DNA from: Actinoplanes lutulentus
GTDB taxonomy: Bacteria; Actinomycetota; Actinomycetes; Mycobacteriales; Micromonosporaceae
Assembly (NCBI RefSeq): GCF_003259845.1
Contig: NZ_QLMJ01000033.1
Span: 8,194-46,630 of the forward strand
Length of the DNA: 38,437 bases
Reading direction: 5' to 3'
The notes beneath the pieces are model-generated. The model did not search any database. It was not told the origin of the DNA and saw nothing but the letters and a program-made list of their open reading frames with translations. Position numbers and translations under genes: made by a program. Below are positions 24,297 through 31,729 of this stretch, piece by piece (the stretch's first letter is position 1; each line of letters opens with the position of its first letter).

Positions 24297-24398
24297 TCCC
24301 AGGGTGGGTGATGCTGGGGAAGCCTGCGCACACGTCTGGCCCGGTCGTGCCGGGGACATGCTTCGAGCTCCCCAGCACGGGATGTTGCGGACGGTCGC

Positions 24399-24453
24399 CG
24401 GCAGTAGTGACTACTGCCGCCGCGGTGAAGGCGAACGACCGACGGCGTTCGCC
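24399..24453. promoter_or_regulatory. Two adjacent inverted repeats upstream of DUF4192
   Basis: The first is CGGCAGTAG, TGA, CTACTGCCG (24399-24419). The second is GGCGAACG, 8 bases, CGTTCGCC (24430-24453). They lie in the 221-base gap between two minus-strand genes. They could end the upstream transcript or act as operators. Confidence 0.45.
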
Positions 24454-24517
24454 CTGACCGGCTCGCCTAATACCGGCATTGCTTCATGCGGTAAGTCGAG
24501 CCAGATCTGTCCAGGCG

Positions 24518-24928
24518 TCACTGTTTGCGGGTGTCCGCAAGGTGCGCATTGAGGACTGCGTCGAGGTCGAGTTCCCAGCAGTTGGCTCCCAGTTCGCCGG
24601 GTTCGAAGAGGTACGGGTTCGTCTCTCCGGCGGTTCTGAGCAAGGTCTGCACTTGGCGTACCTCATTTGCGGGGAGCAACCGGTGGCCGCCGTGGTCGGC
24701 GACCACGGACCACAGCCAGGTTGGGTCATGGAACGTGCGGTCGCGGCTTTCGCCGGCGGACCAGATGTTCAAGAGGTCGTACTTGGCGTCGCCATCGACA
24801 GGGCTGTCATTAGATGCGACATCGATCAGTGCTGCGGTGTTGAACCGGTTCCGGATGATCGTTGCGGCCTGGGCGGCCGCGGTGACGGCGGCACGTTCGT
24901 CGGCGGTAGTGACGGTGATGATGCGCAT
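24518..24928 (-). CDS. Hypothetical protein of the conjugation region
   Basis: 136 aa from ATG 24928; the frame is open further upstream but without a ribosome site. The start MRIITVTTADERAAVTAAAQAATIIRNRFNTAALIDVASND suggests a short beta strand and a helix. The C-terminal half (HDPTWLWSVVADHGGHRLLPANEVRQVQTLLRTAGE, ELGANCWELDLDAVLNAHL) is mixed alpha/beta. It is not recognised. Proteins of this size often occur beside DUF4192 on actinobacterial elements, and its orientation and spacing suggest the same transcription unit. Confidence 0.55.
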   Translation of the reverse strand: MRIITVTTADERAAVTAAAQAATIIRNRFNTAALIDVASNDSPVDGDAKYDLLNIWSAGESRDRTFHDPTWLWSVVADHGGHRLLPANEVRQVQTLLRTAGETNPYLFEPGELGANCWELDLDAVLNAHLADTRKQ

Positions 24929-25110
24929 GGTGCGTCTCGCTTTCGTTAGCGTGTCCCGCATTGGCTGAGTGGTTCCACGCGCGCCCAGGTCCTCGCAGTG
25001 GCGAATCCGCGTGCCGCGACTGCCGAGCATCCGCAGGCGCGCGACGCATGGGGAAACGCCGCTCGACCGCGTGCGTGGTCAGAGAATTCCGCCGCGGGTC
25101 GGCAGAGGCG

Positions 25111-25152
25111 AACGCCTCGGACCCGACCGGCTACCGGCGGACCCGAGGCGTT
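25111..25152 (-). terminator. Inverted repeat after the 143-aa gene
   Basis: Arms AACGCCTCGG and CCGAGGCGTT (10 bp) are separated by 22 GC-rich bases. It lies between the stop at 25176 and the next minus-strand gene, which suits a terminator or attenuator. Confidence 0.4.
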
Positions 25153-25175
25153 GGCGAAAGGCTCTGTTGCGAGCG

Positions 25176-25607
25176 TCAGCGTGTCCGCGAGGCGGCGGTG
25201 ACGGTGATGCCGCAAGGTCCCAAGCTCACCGGGTGCCGGATGCCGAGGGTCTCCTCGACAGTGAGCACGTAGGCCGGCAGCTCAGACACCTTCTCGCGCC
25301 ACGCCCTGTAGAGCCGGTGCGTGCCGTCGATGAGCAGCGGTGCGGGCTGGTTCTCCACGAGGAGCTGAGCGACGATCACCGGATTGGCGAGGTCGGCCGT
25401 CATCGCGTATTCGCGATCGAGCGCGTCGCTGGTAGGGCCGATGAGCGCGGCTGCGGACCGACGCGGATCGCCGAGGTGTTTGAGTCCGTAGAAGCTTGCC
25501 CAGGCGTCGACGGGAATCGGCTGGATGGGGCGGTGTCTCGCGGCTATCGCGGCTTCGGCGGCGTCGATGGAGAACGCCCACGGGCCGAAAGAGAACCACT
25601 GGCTCAC
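25176..25607 (-). CDS. Hypothetical protein, ParB/Srx-like appearance
   Basis: 143 aa. GTG 25607 is chosen because GGAGG lies 7-8 bases upstream; the long frame further up is a shadow of the winged-helix gene. The start SQWFSFGPWAFSIDAAEAAIAARHRPIQPIPVDAWASFYGL is followed by NPVIVAQLLVENQPAPLLIDGTHRLYRAWREKVSELPAYVLT. The segment PLLIDGTHRLYRAW resembles the DG.HR motif of ParB/sulfiredoxin-like domains, where the His-Arg pair contacts nucleotide. The N-terminal half does not clearly fit, so this is a hint only. It lies next to the winged-helix gene in the conjugation run. Confidence 0.6.
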   Translation of the reverse strand: MSQWFSFGPWAFSIDAAEAAIAARHRPIQPIPVDAWASFYGLKHLGDPRRSAAALIGPTSDALDREYAMTADLANPVIVAQLLVENQPAPLLIDGTHRLYRAWREKVSELPAYVLTVEETLGIRHPVSLGPCGITVTAASRTR

Positions 25608-25744
25608 CCGTTGCCTCCGCTGGTGATGGCGCAGGTACCGGCGGGCCGGGCGGTCTTGTATGCGAGCCGCTGTGATTGGTGCGGCACGGATTTCTCCCTT
25701 CATGTGGCGCCGGGGCCGAACGTGAGTTCGGCCCCGGCTGGGGG

Positions 25745-27058
25745 TTAGGCGTTTTGGTTGCTGGCCGAGGGCTGGCCGTCGGCGTGGTCGCCACTGGCCT
25801 CTGTGGTGTCGCGGTCTTCGGCGTCGGTCTGGCCGGTGCCGCCGGCGTCGCTGTCCTCCTGCTCGTTGCTGGTGGTCGGTGCCGGGAAGAGGAAGGTGAG
25901 CGGGCTTTCCGCGACCAGCACGATGTGGCCGGCGGCGGCGAGCTTGGTGCAGTTGTTCCGCACCGCGCCGGAGCTGACGGTGCGGCCGTGCTGCTCGCCG
26001 ATCGCGGTGGCGATGTCCTGCGGCGTCATGGGCTTGCCCGGTGCACCTTCCAGGACGGCCTGTGTCACCTTCTCCAGCTCGCCGCGTGCGAAAGGCTGGT
26101 TGCCGTCGCCGTTGGCGCCCGCAGTGCTGCTGCGGCTGCCGGTGCTCGCGGCACGCGGTCCGGGAGGCGGTGTGCCCTTGGACAGCGTGACCGTGTGGAT
26201 CTCGCCGTCCTGGCCGATGACACTCAGCGTGCCGTCCGGGTCGGCGAGGGCCAGGAGTGCCGCGATCAGAGTCGGCATCGTGGTCGTGCCACGGACGACC
26301 TGGGCGCAAAAGGGGCAGCGCGGCGGTTTGGGGTCGGGGTCGACTTCGCTGGCCTTGGTCGGTCCGGTGATCCACCGCCGGGTGTCGTCAGGCTTGCGGC
26401 GGGCGGCGTCGACCCGTTCCATCGCGTCGAGCAGCCGGCTCGCGGTCGGGTGGCCGATGGTGGTCTCGGCGACGATCTGGTCGAGCGTTGCTCCGTCGTC
26501 GCCAGCCTCGGCTAGCACAGCTTTGAGAGCCATGACTCTGCGGTCCGCGAACCGGGGCGCTCGCCGGCTGGCCTCGGCCGCCGGGCTCGGCGGGACACTG
26601 GCGGGTGCAGCGCTCGTGCTCACACCGGTGGCCTCGACCATTTTGGCGTCGTCCTGCTCGCCCTCGTCGGACGAGTTGCTCGCACCGTCGCCGTTCGGCT
26701 CGGTGAGGTGATCGGCCGGTTCGACGAGTTCGGGGCCGGGCTCGTCTGCCGTTCCCGCGGCATCATCGGCATCGGATCCGGAGTCGCTCGTGTCGTCGAC
26801 GTTCGCCTTACGGAAGTCGCCCGGGTGCAGCTCGTCGGCGGCGACCTCGGAGAGGATCCAGCGAGCGGGCGTGCCCTCCTCGGCGTCGGGGTCGGCCGGG
26901 ACGATCAGGTCGGCCTCGACGAGGGCCTTGATGGCCCGGTCGACGGTCGACTTCGCCTTGCTCGTCTTGTCGACGAGCTCGGCCGGTGTGGCCGGGCCGG
27001 CTTCGGCGACAGCGCGGAGTACCGCCTGGGCCGCTGGTTGTAGGGATGTGAGATCCAT
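25745..27058 (-). CDS. Protein with three winged-helix-like domains and a CxxC pair
   Basis: 437 aa from ATG 27058 with GAGGAGGGAAACCG before it. An N-terminal winged helix (AAQAVLRAVAEAGPATPAELVDKTSKAKSTVDRAIKALVEADLI) is followed by an acidic disordered linker (about 80-150). A second wHTH follows (RRVMALKAVLAEAGDDGATLDQIVAETTIGHPTASRLLDAMERV), then CPFCAQVV, a half zinc ribbon. A third wHTH is GKPMTPQDIATAIGEQHGRTVSSGAVRNNCTKLAAAGHIVLV. The tail is acidic and disordered. Several DNA-binding units suggest a regulator or DNA-processing accessory of the mobile element. A 20-bp perfect palindrome lies 34 bases upstream of the start and may be its own operator. Confidence 0.75.
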   Translation of the reverse strand: MDLTSLQPAAQAVLRAVAEAGPATPAELVDKTSKAKSTVDRAIKALVEADLIVPADPDAEEGTPARWILSEVAADELHPGDFRKANVDDTSDSGSDADDAAGTADEPGPELVEPADHLTEPNGDGASNSSDEGEQDDAKMVEATGVSTSAAPASVPPSPAAEASRRAPRFADRRVMALKAVLAEAGDDGATLDQIVAETTIGHPTASRLLDAMERVDAARRKPDDTRRWITGPTKASEVDPDPKPPRCPFCAQVVRGTTTMPTLIAALLALADPDGTLSVIGQDGEIHTVTLSKGTPPPGPRAASTGSRSSTAGANGDGNQPFARGELEKVTQAVLEGAPGKPMTPQDIATAIGEQHGRTVSSGAVRNNCTKLAAAGHIVLVAESPLTFLFPAPTTSNEQEDSDAGGTGQTDAEDRDTTEASGDHADGQPSASNQNA

Positions 27059-27091
27059 CGGTTTCCCTCCTCGGGAACTGTGGGGTGTCTC

Positions 27092-27111
27092 CCGGCGCCG
27101 ATCGGCGCCGG
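27092..27111. promoter_or_regulatory. 20-bp perfect palindrome
   Basis: CCGGCGCCGA followed directly by TCGGCGCCGG forms an uninterrupted palindrome in the leader of the winged-helix gene. It could be an operator or an RNA hairpin affecting translation. Confidence 0.5.
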
Positions 27112-27143
27112 ACGATTTGGGCACGCCGAGTGCTGAACACGAG

Positions 27144-27180
27144 GAAGGCCGGCCACAGCAGTTAGCTGTGGCCGGCCTTC
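27144..27180 (-). terminator. Strong 16-bp hairpin terminator
   Basis: Arms GAAGGCCGGCCACAGC and GCTGTGGCCGGCCTTC pair perfectly around loop AGTTA. The hairpin is 21 bases beyond the stop of the gene at 27202-27897. Confidence 0.75.
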
Positions 27181-27201
27181 GGTCTGTCAGATGGGTTGTG
27201 T

Positions 27202-27897
27202 TCAGTCGGCGGCGAGTGCGCACACGCGCGCACTGCCATGGAGTGCGCCCAGGTAGGCGCACGCCTGGTTGAGGAACCGGAAGCGGTCGGCAAGGCTGTT
27301 GCTGGCCGCCCGCATCAGGTTGCCGTCGGTGGTGATCAGCGCATCACCGACCAACGCGGCACGCCAGTAGAAGCCGACGTAGGTCGCCTCCCCGGCTTGG
27401 TACAGGCCCAGCTCGTACGGGTCGAGTCGCTGGTCGCCGGGGTGGGCCAGCATCGCGAGGACCCGGGGCTGATGCTCGAAGCGTCGGCGCGCCTCGGCTT
27501 CGCTGAGCTTGTCCGGCGCTGACTGATGCTGGGTCAGGAAGTCCTCCCAGCTCCTTGCCGCCGGTGTAGTGGCGGCTACCTGCGTGTGCCAGTCCCGCCA
27601 CCGGGCGGCAGCCCGGTCCGCACCGCTGGCTGCGGTGCGATCAAGGTCGAGACGGCACATACGACCTCCGGCAGCTGCGGTGACCGCTCCGCTTCGACGG
27701 CTGGCGTTGATCAGCCAGTAGGCGAAGAAGCGGGTCAGCCATCCGAGCAGCGGCAGATGCCGTACCCGGAACCGCTCAACCAGAGTGCCGTTGGTGGACA
27801 GCAACTCATCGAGCAATTCGGAGGCCGCGAACCAGTTGGCATCGCTGTCACGGTCAAAGCAGACGGTGACGATGCGCTTTCCAAAGGAAGAGGACAT
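27202..27897 (-). CDS. Hypothetical protein of the conjugation region
   Basis: 231 aa starting MSSSFGKRIVTVCFDRDSDANWFAASELLDELLSTNGTLVERFRV. An amphipathic or hydrophobic stretch (HLPLLGWLTRFFAYWLINASRR) may touch the membrane. The C-terminal half is helical (SWEDFLTQHQSAPDKLSEAEARRRFEHQPRVLAMLAHPG, LADRFRFLNQACAYLGALHG). The opposing plus frame is a shadow. The gene is followed by a strong terminator and preceded by a 308-bp region with CTGACA/TGTCAG dyads, so it is likely the first gene of its own transcript. No family is recognised. Confidence 0.6.
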   Translation of the reverse strand: MSSSFGKRIVTVCFDRDSDANWFAASELLDELLSTNGTLVERFRVRHLPLLGWLTRFFAYWLINASRRSGAVTAAAGGRMCRLDLDRTAASGADRAAARWRDWHTQVAATTPAARSWEDFLTQHQSAPDKLSEAEARRRFEHQPRVLAMLAHPGDQRLDPYELGLYQAGEATYVGFYWRAALVGDALITTDGNLMRAASNSLADRFRFLNQACAYLGALHGSARVCALAAD

Positions 27898-28205
27898 GAC
27901 GGGGTGCTCCCTTCACGAAGCGGTGAAGTGTGAGGTGGGTGGTGCCACCGGAGCGCTGCGTCTGGTCTGAGACATCTGCGAATGAAGGCGCAAGGCGTGG
28001 ATCACGAGCCGACCGAGGAGGTGGGCTATGGGTGATCGCGGCGGGCGCGTGCAGATTCCCCGAAGTCGGGGGCAGACGGGCGGCGGTGCGAACAAAAGGA
28101 ATCCGCACCGTAGCTCCATCACCTGACAGCGCCAGCGCTGTCAGAAACCGCGATCATGTACGTGACCTGCGCTGTTAGAAACCGCCTCGCGCCTGTCGAC
28201 GGTTG
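27898..28205. promoter_or_regulatory. Intergenic control region with dyads
   Basis: This 308-base gap has no supported gene. It contains a near-perfect palindrome with arms CTGACAGCGC and GCGCTGTCAG separated by CA (28123-28144). A direct repeat GCGCTGTYAGAAACCGC occurs at 28135-28151 and 28169-28185, 34 bases apart. The TGTCAG core recurs at 35892-36049 and 37450-37472. Confidence 0.55.
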
Positions 28206-29072
28206 TCAGAGTTGGAAGGAGCCGTCCTCGCCGTAGTTCGGGTTGGCGGCGGCCGGAGCGCCGTGGTCGCTGGGCAGCTCAATCAGCCGAACCCTGCTGA
28301 TCTCGCCTGCGGGAAGCCACACCGGGTCAGCCGGCTCGTGGTTCTGCGTGGCGGTCGCGACCGGGACGCCGGCAGGTTGCTCGTCACGCAGGAGCCGGTG
28401 TAGGTGCTCCTCGCGTTGTTCGCTGCCGAGCCAGATCAGGATCGGGTACCGGGGTCCGCCGTCTCGGACCAGGCCTTCGTAGCGGCTGAGTTTGGCGATC
28501 ACGCGGCCCAGCGGTTCGGTGCCGTTGTCGGCTTCGAGGAAGAACCCGACCGTCGTGTCGGCATCGGTCCAGAGGCCATGTCCGTCCGCGGTGATGCTCC
28601 GGAACTGGTTGCTGGTCGTCGTCTCGGACCACCAGCGCTCCAGCCGTGCTTCGGCGTGCCGCAGGCTCTGCGCCTTCAGGCGTACAAAAAATTCGTTGAC
28701 CGTGATCAGGTGGTTCAGGTGCGGGTTCGTCGACAGCCTTTGCACGAGCTGGTCGCTGGAACGCGGGGTGAGCTCGGGCCGGCGGTGGACCGAGGCCTGG
28801 AATCTTCGGCCGTTGTAGCCGAGCGTCCAGTGCCAGGGCTGGGTGCCTCCGCCGTCGCGGAAGAAACGGAATCGCTCGAGCAGGTCGAGGTCCGCGAGGA
28901 CGCGGAGGCGGAGCTCGCAGGTGCGCCGGGCTCGAAACAGCAGTCGGTGGACTTGACCGGTGGTCAGGATCTGGTGCTCGTCGAGAAGCTGGAGCAGGGT
29001 TCGGTCGCGGTTGGTGATTCGTGGATAAAGGGAGAGAAGGCTGTTTGTACGTGAGGAAGGCATGGTGTTCAC
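28206..29072 (-). CDS. Replication-relaxation family protein
   Basis: 288 aa with the typical opening for the Replic_Relax family (PF13814): ITNRDRTLLQLLDEHQILTTGQVHRLLFRARRTCELRLRVLADLDLLERFR, a winged helix. WHWTLGYNGRRF follows, then a C-terminal nuclease-like alpha/beta part with HLITVNEFFVRL, FFLEADNGTEPLGRVIAKLSRYEGL and YPILIWLGSEQREEHLHRLL. The ADNGTE... and YPILIW strands recall an endonuclease-fold core, as described for the family. Members are encoded beside conjugation ATPases on Gram-positive elements and are thought to act in plasmid replication or transfer initiation. Here it follows the coupling ATPase by 195 bp, and no other relaxase candidate is visible. ATG 29063 is an equally good start. 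Confidence 0.8.
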   Translation of the reverse strand: MNTMPSSRTNSLLSLYPRITNRDRTLLQLLDEHQILTTGQVHRLLFRARRTCELRLRVLADLDLLERFRFFRDGGGTQPWHWTLGYNGRRFQASVHRRPELTPRSSDQLVQRLSTNPHLNHLITVNEFFVRLKAQSLRHAEARLERWWSETTTSNQFRSITADGHGLWTDADTTVGFFLEADNGTEPLGRVIAKLSRYEGLVRDGGPRYPILIWLGSEQREEHLHRLLRDEQPAGVPVATATQNHEPADPVWLPAGEISRVRLIELPSDHGAPAAANPNYGEDGSFQL

Positions 29073-29266
29073 CCCTGTGGGGAGAGAGACCCCGTAGGGA
29101 GTCGTGACGTGTCGATCTTGGCGATTCGCCCGGCGGTGGCGGCATTCACGCAGCTCAGAAACCTGACAGGAGCTGGCGAGAGGGCTCGCCGGGGTGCTCG
29201 CTTCGCAGACGAGCCCAGACGAGCCCTCAGGCGAGGACCCCAGCGAGGAACCCCGCGCACTTCCGG

Positions 29267-31729
29267 TCAGGCGTTGCCGTCGGCCATCCGGCGGCGCATC
29301 GCGTGGCGGGCGAGCTGCTGCATCGGCGGCTCCTCACCCGTTGGTACGTTCGCCGCCGCGCAGAGCTGGCGGATCGCGGTAGGTTCGCCGTCTTTCGGCC
29401 CTGGCGGGTTGGTGACCATGCTGAACGCCGGTAGTTCCCGGTTGCCGACCAACAACCTGGCGGTGGCGGTGAAGAGGTCAAGGTTGGCGAGGTCATGCTC
29501 GTCGACCTGGGGTTTGGTGTGTTTGGACAGCTCTTTGGCATCGCCCGGGTCGACGTTAAAGAAGATCTTCGACCGCGCGTTCGCCGACAGCGCCGCAGCG
29601 ACGTCATCGGGGAGCTGGTGCAGATCCTGATGAGCGAGGACGAGGCTGAGCCGGAACCCGCGTGCCTCGGCCAGCATGTCGCTGACGCTGTTCGGCAAGG
29701 TCAGGAAGTTCTGGCACTCGTCGAGATAAAGCACCGCGTCCTTGCGCTGCTCTTCCGGGGTGCTGGCCCGTGCGATCGCGGCCTGCCAGACCCGGGCGAC
29801 GAGCAGCGAGCCGAGGATCCGGGCGGTCTCCTCGCCCAGGGTTCCCTTGGGCAGTCGGCACAACAGCACACCGCCGTCGAGGACCTGACCCATGTCGAAC
29901 GAGCTGTGGGCGTTGCCGATCACGTTCTTCACGAAGTCCCGCAGCAGGAACGCCCGCAGCCTCGCGAGGACAGGGGCGATGACCTGGCCGCGGAACTGCT
30001 CGTTGATGCCGTCGTACCAGAGCCAGAACCCGCCGAGTCCTTCCGGATCATCCAGGCCATGGGTGAACCGGGCCCGGAACTGCCGGTCCTGCAGCAGCGA
30101 CGGCACCAGGCTCAGGGTGGGTCGGGCGTGGCGCATCAGGGTGAGGCAGGCGACGCGCATGGTGTCGTCCATGCGCGGTCCCCACTGCCCTTGGAAGATC
30201 TTCGCGAAGATCCCCACCAGGTTGTCCACGGCGAGATGGGCGTCGCCCTGGTCGTCTAGGGGGTTGAAGCAGGCGCTGTTCTCCTGCTCCGGGTCGATGA
30301 TGTGGATGCGGTCGGCGTAGCTGGCGGGGAGCCGGTCGAGGATGTCGATGATCAGGTCGCCGCGAGGATCGATGACCACCGTGCCGCGCCCGGCGCGGAT
30401 GTCGCCCAAAATCATGTTGAGCAGCAGCACCGACTTACCGACACCGGTCTTACCCACCAGATGTACGTGTTGACGGCTGTCGACGACTCGGAGCCCGACG
30501 CTGTGGCCGCCGACCTGCGAGCGGCCGAGGATCCGGACGTTGCGGCCGCCGGACGGCACCTGCACCGGGGCCGGTACCGCCTTGGCGCGGGCCCGGTCCA
30601 AGCCGGGCACTGCCAGGTCTTGGGGCAGGGCCGCGAGCGCGGCGAGTTCGGGCACGGTGGACAGGAAGCCGCGCTGGAGGCGGCGTGCCGCGATGCCGGC
30701 GACCGGGTGCGCCATCTTCATCCGGCGCAGCCGGTTCGGCCCGGTGTACGACGCGGAGGCCGAGGCGATCGTGTGTGCAAGCCCGGCGAGGCGTTGTCGG
30801 ATCTGCTCCGTCTGTTCCGGGGTCGGCGGTGTGCGGCCGGCATCGGCGGCGACCGCGTACCGGATCGCGATCTCGAAGTGCGGCACCCGGATCGCCTTGT
30901 CCACCAGCGTGCGCGCCTCGGCAGCGGCGACCGGATCCCGCTCGGGCCGTTGGACCGCGGCCGCCGAGCTGCGCTGCCGGGACGGGCTGGGCAGGAAGAC
31001 TTCGATCAGCCAAAGCAACGGCTCGATCAGCAACCGCACCGCGCCGGACACGACGTGGGAGGCCAGGTCGGGTCGTCCTCGCGGATAGTTGCTGCTCTCC
31101 GCTGCCGCCCGGCGAGCCGCGCGGACCCGGCGGGCTGAGGCAGGCCGGGCAAGGACCTGCACGCAGGCGTGTTCGCGGCTGCGGACCTCGGCACCGGCGG
31201 CGAGCAGCGCCCGCAGCGGATCGGTGCCGTGATCGGTACGCAGCGGCAGCACGTCGGTGTGCTGGGGCCAGTGCGCTCCGCCGGTTTGTTCGGCAACGGT
31301 GGCCGGGATCGGCTCGGCCGCCGCTTCGGTGGTCAGGGTGGCGGCGGGCCAGGCCGCGCGGACGGCGGCCTCGACAGCGCCGGGCGGCACGGTGCCAGGC
31401 ACCCAAACCCGGATCGTCAGCACCCGGCCGTTCCAGATGTACTCCCAGCCCACGTGCGGGTAGCCGAATATCCGGCGCCGCCACACCGATGGGGTCAGGA
31501 CGCCGGCCAGGGTGCTCCAGAATGCGGCGGCGGCCTCAGCGGTGACTTCCGGCGGCGCCGCGATGATCACCCATCGGGCGTCCGCCGTGAGCCGGCGGTG
31601 CCGCCAGGCGTGGAGCTGGTCGTGGCCGATGACAGCCACGACGGCCGCGATCGCGGCGAGAATGCCGAGCCACGGCCGAGCGAAAATCCATTGGGCGAGG
31701 TCGCCGAGCCAGGTCGGGACAGCCGTCAT
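29267..31729 (-). CDS. VirD4/TcpA-like coupling ATPase
   Basis: 820 aa. Helices at about 15-36 and around 230-248 anchor the protein. The motor domain has Walker A LVGKTGVGKSVLLLN (424-438), VVIDPRGDLI (451-460), a DEXD-like Walker B AVLYLDECQNF (665-675) and a sensor region LSLVLAHQDLHQL. SANARSKIFFNVDPGDAKEL follows. Coupling proteins bring the DNA-relaxase complex to the secretion channel and pump DNA with ATP. The first 250 residues are larger than in VirD4 and specific to the actinobacterial family. The start ATG overlaps the stop of the VirB4-like gene (31726-31729), showing coupled translation. Confidence 0.9.
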   Translation of the reverse strand: MTAVPTWLGDLAQWIFARPWLGILAAIAAVVAVIGHDQLHAWRHRRLTADARWVIIAAPPEVTAEAAAAFWSTLAGVLTPSVWRRRIFGYPHVGWEYIWNGRVLTIRVWVPGTVPPGAVEAAVRAAWPAATLTTEAAAEPIPATVAEQTGGAHWPQHTDVLPLRTDHGTDPLRALLAAGAEVRSREHACVQVLARPASARRVRAARRAAAESSNYPRGRPDLASHVVSGAVRLLIEPLLWLIEVFLPSPSRQRSSAAAVQRPERDPVAAAEARTLVDKAIRVPHFEIAIRYAVAADAGRTPPTPEQTEQIRQRLAGLAHTIASASASYTGPNRLRRMKMAHPVAGIAARRLQRGFLSTVPELAALAALPQDLAVPGLDRARAKAVPAPVQVPSGGRNVRILGRSQVGGHSVGLRVVDSRQHVHLVGKTGVGKSVLLLNMILGDIRAGRGTVVIDPRGDLIIDILDRLPASYADRIHIIDPEQENSACFNPLDDQGDAHLAVDNLVGIFAKIFQGQWGPRMDDTMRVACLTLMRHARPTLSLVPSLLQDRQFRARFTHGLDDPEGLGGFWLWYDGINEQFRGQVIAPVLARLRAFLLRDFVKNVIGNAHSSFDMGQVLDGGVLLCRLPKGTLGEETARILGSLLVARVWQAAIARASTPEEQRKDAVLYLDECQNFLTLPNSVSDMLAEARGFRLSLVLAHQDLHQLPDDVAAALSANARSKIFFNVDPGDAKELSKHTKPQVDEHDLANLDLFTATARLLVGNRELPAFSMVTNPPGPKDGEPTAIRQLCAAANVPTGEEPPMQQLARHAMRRRMADGNA

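Noticed and set aside
23316..27262. Long overlapping plus-strand frames opposite the conjugation genes
   Set aside because: They lack ribosome sites and family motifs, while the minus strand shows conserved products with tight spacing.
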